Position numbers and translations under genes: made by a program. Below the pieces are notes generated by a model. It made no database searches. It saw nothing but the letters and a program-made list of their open reading frames with translations, and had not been told where the DNA came from. Shown one piece after another: positions 60,513 to 64,000 of a stretch of 64,000 bases of DNA. Source of the stretch: Hermodice carunculata (lineage: Eukaryota > Annelida > Polychaeta > Eunicida > Amphinomidae); contig OZ026625.1 in NCBI GenBank assembly GCA_964020975.1, forward strand, positions 12,835,917 through 12,899,916, read 5' to 3'. How positions within the stretch are numbered: the first letter of the stretch is position 1; each line of letters opens with the position of its first letter.

Positions 60513-63173
60513 CAGTAGTAGTAGCAGTAGCAGTAGCAGTAGTAGTAGTAGTGTTGCCAACTGGAAATCCGGGAGATGGAAAGTAACATTCTGGGAGATT
60601 GATAAATTAATATGAAATACAGAAGGAAAATATTGATGAAGTTCAGGGAGGTGGCTAAAATTGTCAAAAGTCCACAACTTTTAAAGCATTTTCAAGCATA
60701 AAATTGCGGGTGCCTCGCATAGATCTGGGAGGGTTGGCAACACTGGTAGTAGTAGTAGTAGTTATCATTATTATTTACAATTTTATATTGACATCAAACA
60801 GGAGTACAGCAAGCCTGCCATGCAGGGGGAGGATGAGGCCAGGAAGGCCACTATCAGGGATGTCCTCTACACCTGTGTGGATGTGGGGCTGAGGACCCTT
60901 AGTCCTTTCATGCCTTACTTGACTGAAGAGCTCTTCCAGAGGCTACCACAGAGGTCAGGCACAGAGGAATTCAGCATCACAGTGGCTGCCTACCCACAGC
61001 CACAAACAGTGAGTGGATTTACTGATTATATGAAGGTACATAAGGAGGCAACCATCTTGTGTGAACAATACATCTTTAGGTGAAAACAAGCACGATTAAT
61101 GCTTTTCTTGTCAAACCTATCAACAGCAACTGCAAAATTTCACAGGTAATCTGCTTCATGCATTTTAGGGTGTGTCCATCATTTTTGTTAGCATACAGAC
61201 AATATGCTGGGGGGTGGGGGGTCATTGGTGGTGTACACTTCAATATTGCAGAAAAATATGATAAAGTAATCACAAACATTGTAATTGCCACTGGATATTA
61301 ACGAGAAGACTGGAAATAATTGCATTCTAAGTCCAATAAATCTTGCTGATAATTATAAAAACAGCAAAGAAAAAAAAAAAAAAAACAAAAAAAAAACCAA
61401 ACAAAAAAACAAACAAACAGACCCCCCCCAAAAAAAAGTAAGATAGGTTATTAGATCTTCCACCTTAAACAGACCCTGTACTCTGTATGTGTATAAATAT
61501 GTAGTAGCTGGTAGAACACTGAAGTGGAGCAGGCCATGGAGGTTGTAACTCTTCTGGTTGGGCCCTGTACTATGTATATATTTGTAGTATGACTGGCACA
61601 ACACTGAGGTAGAGCAGGCCATGGAGGCAGTAACTCAGGTGGTGAGACAAGCCCTGGCAGTTAGGAAGGACTTCAACCTGACCAAGGCCAAAGCCCAGGG
61701 TATGTACACAGGACGTTTGTTTTCATCCAAATTTATTTTCCACAATTTTACATCATTCCTTTATGTGAACATTAAACGTTTCTTGGATTTTGTTAAATTT
61801 TGTATCAAAGTTGCCATTTAAAGTACCTGTATACAGTGATTCCTGCTATATAAGGCGACCCCTACCTCCAGCCTATAGTGATCTTGTACTGCAGGTGGTC
61901 TTAAAATAAAGGTGTGTTTAACAGAAATACAGTAAAGGGCCTTTAAAGAGTGATCAGGAAAAGATGTCTCATGTTGGAGGTAGTCTGTAGAGCAGATACC
62001 ACTGTACTTAGAAAAGAAGACACACCAGAAGTATGAATGTAGGGCGCCATGTGCATTTAATTTTAAATGTTGCACTGATACACAGTTGTGATTTTAGTCT
62101 TAATCAGTAGAGTATGGTAGTTTGTCTTATGTGCCAGGTAAAACATGCACTTCACAGCATTAGCTAAGAATACCATTTCTATTTCTTGCAGTCTTCCTCG
62201 AAGTCCATGATGCCGAGGAGAGGGACAAGTTAGTAAGCCACGAGGCAGCGTTACAGACCCTCTCTCGGTCCGAGGCTGTGGACTTTGTGGCTGCTACTGC
62301 CGATGTTCCTGTGGGTTGTGTCACCAAGTCGGTTGATACTCACACAAAGTTGCATCTGAAGCTGAAGGTAAAATAGCTCTGTTACCTAAATTTTTTTGCT
62401 CAAATTCTAAAGTGATGTTTGTGAAGTCGTTCCTTTTACTCTTTCAGTAACGAGTTTTGACCAGATCGGCAGCTTTTCTTGGTGCACTTTGGAGGCAGTG
62501 CCCCCCAAAGCATGCCCAGGAAAGCTGTTAGTTCGCTTGGTCTTAATTCCAGGGTGAAGGGGTTATGAATTTCAGATAACTTGGTGAGAATACTGTGTGT
62601 TACTAAGATCTAATTGGTGATAATCAGTTTGTTATTTCTACTTTTATTTAAACTTAAGCTCATGTTGGGATGGAAAAGATTACAATGTGTCTGTACCATG
62701 GGATTAGCTTTGAAAACTAGAAGGCACTATTGGTCAAGGGAATCTCCTTTTATCTCCTGCCACATCTGATTGGCCAGGATGTGCAAGATGGGTCTTTTTG
62801 ATTAGTGGTGCCCTCTAGTTATTGAAAGGTTCTTGGCAGATTCCATCATTGGCACCAGACCAGAACATCCAGTCAACATTTGGTAGAATCTGATTATATA
62901 ATTATCTGACAGCACCTTAGCCGGCTCATTGCTGAGATTAGTTTTAGCCCATCGAAAACAAACCACAGTCTCCATTTTGTTTTGTATGAGCTGTGTTTGA
63001 AGGATTCATGATCTGTTCAAATAATTACATTGCAGGGTATTATAGATACAGAGAAAGAAATTGCAAGATTAACTGCCAGAAAGGTGAAACTGGGTAAAGA
63101 ATTGGGGGCGCTGCAGACGCGGTTGCAGGCGACAGGAGTGCCAGAACATATACAGCTGGCTCATACAGACAAG
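24596..63173 (+). CDS. VARS2: Mitochondrial-type valyl-tRNA synthetase, 25 exons, 3' end not reached
   Basis: Class I enzyme that charges tRNA-Val with valine; this copy is predicted to act in mitochondria. Exons: 24596-24925, 26667-26721, 27144-27244, 28069-28205, 29006-29170, 30267-30348, 31997-32116, 41464-41572, 42630-42809, 43123-43247, 44492-44595, 46443-46524, 46950-47026, 48324-48399, 48879-48990, 49875-49945, 52566-52691, 55380-55484, 57371-57518, 58113-58240, 59731-59886, 60802-61008, 61588-61699, 62192-62367, 63036-63173. All phases agree and give 1074 residues (human VARS2 about 1063). Landmarks: R/K/S-rich presequence without acids in the first ~50 residues; [13 protein letters not shown] (residues 183-195); editing domain with [10 protein letters not shown] and [31 protein letters not shown] (698-702 KMSKS); C-terminal coiled coil. 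ATG 24596 is the first ATG after an in-frame TGA at 24575. No stop was found in frame, so at least one terminal exon is missing. Confidence 0.95.
26667..26721 (+). CDS. VARS2: VARS2 exon 2 (residues 111-129)
   Basis: Encodes [18 protein letters not shown] after a CTTCTGCAG acceptor; the PTPKGEKKD word matches human VARS2 PTKPGEKKD. Confidence 0.88.
27144..27244 (+). CDS. VARS2: VARS2 exon 3 (residues 129-162)
   Basis: Encodes [20 protein letters not shown] then FFTPEYM, the start of the catalytic core. Donor GTTTGT. Confidence 0.94.
27262..27432. mobile_element. M2 long-form MITE remnant
   Basis: Shares CCAGCAAGCCTAGT, GTCAACAGCTTTCCTTGGG and the TTTAA right end with the copy at 51675-51912. 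It is truncated on the left, about 20 bases after VARS2 exon 3. Confidence 0.65.
28069..28205 (+). CDS. VARS2: VARS2 exon 4 (residues 163-208), HIGH motif
   Basis: Encodes [20 protein letters not shown] with the ATP-binding HIGH-type motif HLGH, then SIQDAIVRW. Confidence 0.96.
28597..28982. mobile_element. M2 long-form MITE interrupted by another MITE
   Basis: The word CATTCAAGTA...CAGCATGCC is split by a 193-base insert (28645-28837). The remaining part has the hairpin word CAACAGCTTTCCCC and ends GAAAGAGTTGA. The left end is unclear. Confidence 0.7.
28645..28837. mobile_element. Nested MITE, 193 bp, TTAGGGCC ends
   Basis: Ends TTAGGGCCTGTATTTTTC and GAAAAATACAGGCCCTAA are inverted repeats, flanked by AGTA on both sides. 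The uninterrupted relative at 44.94 kb has a single AGTA there. Confidence 0.8.
29006..29170 (+). CDS. VARS2: VARS2 exon 5 (residues 208-263)
   Basis: Encodes [20 protein letters not shown] and TQVVVEKKL, matching the [10 protein letters not shown] block. Donor GTGAGT. Confidence 0.96.
29631..29884. mobile_element. PIF/Harbinger-like MITE, 254 bp
   Basis: Inverted arms of about 45 bases start GGGATAGTTCAACATT and end GTTGAACCATCCC. The flanks are TTA direct repeats, the usual PIF/Harbinger target size. Confidence 0.75.
30003..30243. mobile_element. M2 long-form MITE, TTAA-flanked, strong hairpin
   Basis: Runs TTAACTCTTACAG to GGCACTCAAAGGGTTAA, opposite in orientation to the copy at 51.7 kb. 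Its hairpin (30034-30100) has 31-base arms with one mismatch and a 5-base loop. Confidence 0.85.
30267..30348 (+). CDS. VARS2: VARS2 exon 6 (residues 263-290)
   Basis: Encodes [20 protein letters not shown] and ACFTLDP. The LGxSLDW motif is typical of ValRS. Confidence 0.95.
30424..30517. repeat. Dispersed repeat M4, partial copy 3
   Basis: Carries CTGCATGGTGGCACCACCTG and CCTATGTCACATGAC, then diverges. Confidence 0.55.
31997..32116 (+). CDS. VARS2: VARS2 exon 7 (residues 291-330)
   Basis: Encodes [20 protein letters not shown] and [14 protein letters not shown], leading into the editing insertion. Confidence 0.96.
33339..37301 (-). pseudogene. LINE ORF2, endonuclease-reverse transcriptase, one in-frame stop
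   Basis: One reading frame of 1320 residues is interrupted by a single TGA at 36146-36144, where GVVY is followed by PPNAS. Relatives have Arg there, so CGA to TGA (CpG decay) is likely. Residues 1-260 carry about five hydrophobic segments and end in a 2A-like GDVHPNPGH (263-271). The endonuclease follows: [26 protein letters not shown] and, past the stop, [10 protein letters not shown] and NCDHSVISA. The RT has [45 protein letters not shown] and FADDTTLF. The tail has a Cys-rich motif ([20 protein letters not shown]). Confidence 0.9.
37862..37958. repeat. (TGACA)n microsatellite inside the LINE spacer
   Basis: About 15 pentamer units grade into ATAAC-type units, between ORF1 and ORF2 of the LINE. 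Confidence 0.95.
39004..40053 (-). CDS. LINE ORF1, RNA-binding coiled-coil/RRM protein, 349 aa
   Basis: An intact frame. It has a Ser/Glu-rich N-terminus, a basic patch [11 protein letters not shown] (61-71), a predicted coiled coil (about 130-188, [20 protein letters not shown]), then an RRM-like segment from [10 protein letters not shown] (190-199) with [26 protein letters not shown] and a basic tail domain. This is the L1-ORF1p-like layout (trimer coiled coil, RRM, C-terminal domain) that coats element RNA and acts as a chaperone. An alternative start is M19. It shares the target duplication with ORF2, so both belong to one element. Confidence 0.85.
   Translation of the reverse strand: MNWSNPSILPWTDIYKYTMDLSTVIRKSLEVIYSDASGDSAGLENDGEVDKTSGGTDSQGKPREKRRREPSSPSPSTQTIDQFQLRSVIHKSLIEVLCSAQFAKSLETAIQTAIQVRFDNALQGFSETICETNEAKSAKLRNMDKELNELKENQKSLSDALEKKNKEIDDLKKTCADLRKDHDALEQYGRRWSLRFYGIDEPTDGDDNDDTDEKILAFCKDQLGISLSLHNIQRSHRVGRVSSPWSHNSTSSRATPRAIIARFDSYRTRAMVFRAKTRLKGTSFLVTEDLTKHRSTLAYKARCLKRAGKIIDTWTNDGRIKIKVKLPNSSVVRVLQVYSEAELLPYSEL
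40593..40765. mobile_element. M2 short-form MITE, left-truncated
   Basis: Shares TTCCTTGGCATGGGTTGAGC, GTTGAAAACAGTGAAGCAG and the GGGGGAAGGGTTAA end with the copy at 9180. The left terminus is missing. Confidence 0.7.
40913..41119. mobile_element. M3 MITE, 207 bp, TA-flanked
   Basis: Begins CTGTAAATTGCTTTTATTTT and ends ACATTTACAG, with TA on both sides. Its interior (GCTGATGGCACAAAACTGTG) is the inverse of the copy at 10167-10375. Confidence 0.8.
41196..41290. mobile_element. M2 hairpin remnant
   Basis: GGCAGCTTTCCTCAGCCC and AAGGAAAGCTGTGGACTCAG form the M2 hairpin, followed by GAGGGAGTTAA. Confidence 0.5.
41464..41572 (+). CDS. VARS2: VARS2 exon 8 (residues 331-367)
   Basis: Encodes [20 protein letters not shown] and [14 protein letters not shown]. 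It lies beyond the LINE-bearing 9.3-kb intron 7. Confidence 0.92.
41990..42120. mobile_element. M1-like MITE fragment
   Basis: Contains CAGAGGTCTCTCAAAGGACC, TTTGAGAGACCATC and TTGAAAGACCACCTGCTTTT; it stops at the SINE next door. Confidence 0.5.
42140..42244 (-). mobile_element. tRNA-like SINE head, family S2, copy 2
   Basis: The minus strand reads TGGCCAGGTGGATATGTGC, then GGTGCCAAAGGTTGCTGG, matching the copy at 19722-19808. The B box is decayed (GGTTTTAAGACC). Confidence 0.6.
42630..42809 (+). CDS. VARS2: VARS2 exon 9 (residues 367-427), editing domain
   Basis: Encodes [20 protein letters not shown] and [15 protein letters not shown], the threonine-rich CP1 editing pocket. Confidence 0.95.
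43123..43247 (+). CDS. VARS2: VARS2 exon 10 (residues 427-468), editing domain
   Basis: Encodes [20 protein letters not shown], including the HDxND element of the editing site. Confidence 0.95.
43269..43421. mobile_element. Short foldback MITE, 153 bp
   Basis: The left end CAGTAGAATCTCCCTACTAA pairs with the complement of TTGGAGATTCTAGTG at the right end. Confidence 0.6.
43690..44365. repeat. Degenerate tandem repeat, ~150-200 bp period
   Basis: Four diverged units share GTAACTCTGTTGTCCTTCAA, ATGAAACTTTACACACAGGT and GTCACTAGGTCAAGTATCTG, starting near 43722, 43927, 44074 and 44236. A related stretch with TGACCTTTGCCCCCC lies at about 59165-59600. Similar words are widespread in marine invertebrate genomes. 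Confidence 0.7.
44492..44595 (+). CDS. VARS2: VARS2 exon 11 (residues 469-503)
   Basis: Encodes [20 protein letters not shown] and DHKMVLPCC. Matches human GLHRFVAREKIMSVL. Confidence 0.9.
44650..44822. repeat. Dispersed repeat M4, copy 4
   Basis: Contains CTGCATGGTGGCAGCACCTG, ATGAAGCAGGTTTTG and GCCACCTACAGGTGACATGC. Confidence 0.65.
44845..45043. mobile_element. M2 long-form MITE, TTAA-flanked
   Basis: Runs TTAATTCTTTCAGGGCCAA to GGCACTAAAAGGGTTAA. The uninterrupted CATTCAAGTACCAGTATGCC serves as the empty-site reference for the insert at 28645. Confidence 0.75.
46443..46524 (+). CDS. VARS2: VARS2 exon 12 (residues 503-530)
   Basis: Encodes [20 protein letters not shown] then MARQALQ. 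Confidence 0.95.
46950..47026 (+). CDS. VARS2: VARS2 exon 13 (residues 531-556)
   Basis: Encodes [20 protein letters not shown] then WMNNI. Confidence 0.9.
47757..48017. mobile_element. Foldback MITE with ~80-bp inverted ends
   Basis: Left arm TTATAAGGCTCCCTTGAAGA and right arm end TCAGGGGAGCCTTATAA are inverted repeats that run on for about 80 bases to ATTTTCATTGTATTTA, with few mismatches. The whole element is 261 bases. Confidence 0.85.
48324..48399 (+). CDS. VARS2: VARS2 exon 14 (residues 556-581)
   Basis: Encodes [19 protein letters not shown], the conserved return from the editing domain to the Rossmann fold. Confidence 0.96.
48879..48990 (+). CDS. VARS2: VARS2 exon 15 (residues 582-619)
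   Basis: Encodes [20 protein letters not shown] and ELHLQQ. Weakly conserved, but flanked by strong exons in the correct phase. Confidence 0.88.
49875..49945 (+). CDS. VARS2: VARS2 exon 16 (residues 619-642)
   Basis: Encodes [20 protein letters not shown] then PNE, the classic ValRS LDTWFSSxL block. Confidence 0.96.
50698..51275 (+). mobile_element. L2/CR1-like LINE reverse-transcriptase fragment
   Basis: Pieces in several frames read [10 protein letters not shown] (decayed ADD box), [20 protein letters not shown] and [20 protein letters not shown] then LKKFSILKL, in the correct order for the C-terminal half of such an RT. Many stops; an old copy. Confidence 0.75.
51675..51912. mobile_element. 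M2 long-form MITE, TTAA-flanked, reference copy
   Basis: Runs TTAACCCTTAAAGTGC to GTTTGAAGGGTTAA, 238 bases, with a hairpin of about 32-base arms (GTCAACAGCTTTCCTCAGGG and its complement) in the right half. Confidence 0.85.
51983..52174. mobile_element. M2 short-form MITE, TTAA-flanked
   Basis: Runs TTAACCATTTCCCCCTTAAA to GGTGGAAAGGGTTAA. Interior AGACTGAGTCAACAGCTTTC. Confidence 0.8.
52566..52691 (+). CDS. VARS2: VARS2 exon 17 (residues 643-684)
   Basis: Encodes [20 protein letters not shown] and [20 protein letters not shown]. Confidence 0.96.
52755..55067. mobile_element. Fossil element with ~165-bp inverted terminal repeats (DIRS-like candidate)
   Basis: The left end (52755-52920) and right end (54895-55067) are inverted copies sharing ACCTCTGTGTCTGGGTCAAA and CATGCTCCC. 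The 2-kb interior has a higher GC content than its surroundings and holds short minus-strand coding-like pieces (about 53660-54165) not assigned to a family. Inverted terminal repeats around a gag-like remnant would fit a broken, internally reduced DIRS-type retroelement, but a large DNA transposon is possible. No recombinase or RT was recognised. It is broken and of moderate age. Confidence 0.5.
55380..55484 (+). CDS. VARS2: VARS2 exon 18 (residues 685-719), KMSKS loop
   Basis: Encodes [20 protein letters not shown], with the second class I ATP-binding signature. Confidence 0.97.
55719..55782. repeat. (ATC)/(ACC) microsatellite
   Basis: ATCATA/ATCATC units grade into ACC units in VARS2 intron 18. 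Confidence 0.9.
55818..56190. repeat. Tandem array of hairpin-forming ~61-bp units
   Basis: Six palindromic cores start at 55818, 55865, 55921, 55982, 56043 and 56111, with a partial seventh at 56174. The best core (55921-55960) has perfect 14-base arms, CCTTGGCGTTTCTC and GAGAAACGCCAAGG, around a 12-base loop. Others vary between CGG and TGG. Confidence 0.85.
56482..56649. mobile_element. M1-like MITE, 168 bp
   Basis: Left end CAGTGGTACCTTTCAAATAG. The interior CTGCAGGTGGTCTTAAAA is shared with the copy at 61834. The right end GTCCACTG is degraded. Confidence 0.6.
56884..57132. mobile_element. M2 long-form MITE (inverted orientation)
   Basis: Starts TTAACTCTTACAGTGGCAC, contains GACTGAGTCAACAGCTTTCC and ends GGCACTGAAAGAGTTGA. 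Confidence 0.75.
57371..57518 (+). CDS. VARS2: VARS2 exon 19 (residues 720-769)
   Basis: Encodes [20 protein letters not shown] and [11 protein letters not shown]. The FPxGIPxCGxDALRF block is diagnostic. Confidence 0.96.
57633..57845. mobile_element. M2 short-form MITE
   Basis: Starts TTAACCCTTTCAACC, contains GAGACTGAGTCAACAGCTTT and ends GGGAGGAAGGGTTGA. Confidence 0.75.
58113..58240 (+). CDS. VARS2: VARS2 exon 20 (residues 769-811)
   Basis: Encodes [20 protein letters not shown], the start of the anticodon-binding helical domain. Confidence 0.95.
59019..59126. repeat. Tandem repeat, ~36 bp unit, about three copies
   Basis: The unit TATGAAAATTGAAACACAGA plus GTTAATAGGCAG is repeated in VARS2 intron 20. 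Confidence 0.85.
59265..59495. mobile_element. M2 long-form MITE inside a degenerate satellite stretch
   Basis: Starts TTAACCCTTAAGGTGC, contains GTCAACAGCCTTCCTTGGG and ends GGCGCTTAAAGAGTTA. It splits the repeat related to 43.7-44.4 kb. Confidence 0.75.
59731..59886 (+). CDS. VARS2: VARS2 exon 21 (residues 812-863)
   Basis: Encodes [20 protein letters not shown] and [15 protein letters not shown]. Confidence 0.95.
60452..60762. repeat. (GTA)n microsatellite split by an insertion
   Basis: GTA/GCA units run from 60452 to 60548 and resume at 60746-60762. A 197-base element with inverted ends sits between. Confidence 0.9.
60549..60745. mobile_element. hAT-like MITE, 197 bp
   Basis: The left end TAGTGTTGCCAAC and right end GTTGGCAACACTG are inverted repeats matching a CAGTG-type hAT end. 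An 8-base duplication cannot be scored inside the GTA repeat. Confidence 0.7.
60802..61008 (+). CDS. VARS2: VARS2 exon 22 (residues 864-932)
   Basis: Encodes [20 protein letters not shown], the conserved L.PFMP..TEEL motif of the anticodon domain. Confidence 0.96.
61474..61650 (+). repeat. Tandem duplication across the VARS2 exon 23 acceptor
   Basis: The stretch from CCCTGTACT through GTAG and GAGCAGGCCATGGAGG occurs at 61474 and again at 61563. The upstream copy has a pseudo-acceptor at 61504, but its exon-like part opens with TAG and has lost two bases. Confidence 0.85.
61588..61699 (+). CDS. VARS2: VARS2 exon 23 (residues 933-970)
   Basis: Encodes [20 protein letters not shown] and [12 protein letters not shown] decayed tandem copy of its acceptor and 5' part precedes it. 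Confidence 0.93.
61834..62004. mobile_element. M1-like MITE, 171 bp, TA-flanked
   Basis: Runs CAGTGATTCCTGCTATATAA to GTAGAGCAGATACCACTG, with TA on both sides. Confidence 0.75.
62192..62367 (+). CDS. VARS2: VARS2 exon 24 (residues 970-1028)
   Basis: Encodes [20 protein letters not shown] and [10 protein letters not shown], the linker before the C-terminal coiled coil. Confidence 0.92.
62448..62566. mobile_element. M2 MITE remnant
   Basis: ACTCTTTCAGTAACGAG is followed by GGCAGCTTTTCTTGGTGC and CAGGAAAGCTGTTAG, the decayed M2 hairpin. Confidence 0.55.
63036..63173 (+). CDS. VARS2: VARS2 exon 25 (residues 1029-1074), coiled coil
   Basis: Encodes [20 protein letters not shown] and LGALQTRLQ, the first helix of the tRNA-binding coiled coil. 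Donor GTAAGG follows, so a further exon is expected beyond. Confidence 0.93.
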
Positions 63174-63739
63174 GTAAGGCAAAGGCGAGTCTTGTTTTAT
63201 TTGTGGAGCTGGGTTGAACAAAAAAATACCCCCAGATTAGAAAACACCAAGAAAATTTAGGGAAAATTCTGCCAGGGTCTTCATTGATTGCCAAAATATA
63301 CAAGCTTTTTGCAAATAATTCATGTCTGGCTGAAGGAACAGTATTTTAGGCTACTGGTCAAGAACAATGGATTTGATTCTGGAGTGTTAAGGTTATGCTG
63401 ATGAATTGTTGTTCATTTACTAGAGGTTTGCAGTGCAAGTTTACCATGTCCTTTTGCTGTGTTTCTTTTTGTAACAGGTTAGTTGGATATATATTCAGAG
63501 GTTGCTACACATTGATGTATTCACCCTTTCCCCTTTATATCAAGAGCGAGTCCTTGCTTTTCTTGGTAGATCTCTTTTGACTCTTGTCAAATAAAAATTT
63601 TTGCCATTGAAAACAGAGATCAAAAACAATACATAGATGACATTCAAAATCTTGTCAGTGCCAAGGAAAGCTATTGACTCGGTCATACTCAGACCAGGAA
63701 TGGGTTATGGATGAGCATCAGGTTCAGTGCTGTTTTGAG

Positions 63740-63860
63740 GGTGCTTGTAAAGATTCACCAAACAATCAATATGCAGTAGTTTGTGAGCTTTTCAAAAATG
63801 TATAGTTTGTGGCAGCTCTATGCATATTGATTGTTTTGTGACAGAATCTTTACAAGCACC
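63740..63860. repeat. Foldback repeat, 121 bp
   Basis: Left arm GGTGCTTGTAAAGATTCACC and AACAATCAATATGCA pair with TGCATATTGATTGTT and GAATCTTTACAAGCACC. Confidence 0.75.
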
Positions 63861-64000
63861 ATTTGTGTTAACATGGTAGATAGCAAGACGTGTCAGAAGA
63901 GCAGGCTGCAGGTCAGCAGATTTTTGTCTGTGGTTTGGGCTCTTCGCCCCTTGTCCATGCAAACGTAGCTAATGACCCGGTCTTGTTTGAAGGGCAAAAT

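Noticed and set aside
60273-60677. Poly-Leu and poly-Tyr frames on the minus strand
   Set aside because: They are products of the GTA microsatellite.
63478-63585. Terminal exon of VARS2 starting after the AACAG at 63474-63478
   Set aside because: It is in phase and reaches a stop, but the peptide (VSWIYIQRLLHID...) lacks the heptad pattern expected for the second coiled-coil helix.

Overview
The window is animal nuclear DNA. It holds two intron-rich housekeeping genes with GT-AG splice sites that lie head to head, embedded in a dense field of transposon remnants and simple repeats. The repeat content (many short foldback elements, tRNA-derived SINEs, an APE-type LINE with a 2A-like motif) suggests a marine invertebrate. 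A deuterostome such as an amphioxus or hemichordate fits well, but the species cannot be fixed from sequence alone.

Left half, minus strand (about 2714-20843): an apparently complete GTF2H4 gene, encoding the p52/Tfb2 subunit of TFIIH. Fourteen coding exons join in frame into a 460-residue protein, close to the human length. Its introns carry TA- and TTAA-flanked miniature elements, a tRNA-derived SINE, a 220-bp (AG)n tract beside a splice donor, and a tandem array that repeats the 3' end of exon 6 together with its donor site. A degenerate minisatellite begins just after the stop codon.

Middle (20.9-24.6 kb): the divergent intergenic region. It holds scattered LINE reverse-transcriptase remnants in non-colinear order, an ATGT microsatellite and a 434-bp foldback element. 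No core promoter could be recognised.

Right half, plus strand (24596-63173 and probably beyond): the mitochondrial-type valyl-tRNA synthetase gene VARS2. Twenty-five exons encode 1074 residues, with a mitochondrial presequence, the HIGH-type and KMSKS motifs, the CP1 editing domain and most of the C-terminal coiled coil. The terminal exon was not found and probably lies past the window. Intron 7 is enlarged by a full-length 7.2-kb LINE inserted antisense, with a perfect 15-bp target duplication, an intact ORF1 and an ORF2 broken by one stop. Other introns hold a hairpin satellite, an inverted-repeat-bounded fossil element and many miniature elements, some nested in one another.

GTF2H4 and VARS2 are also neighbours in the human MHC, where they are tandem (from memory). 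Their adjacency here may therefore be an old linkage with changed orientation. The two proteins act in separate processes: nuclear transcription/DNA repair and mitochondrial translation.
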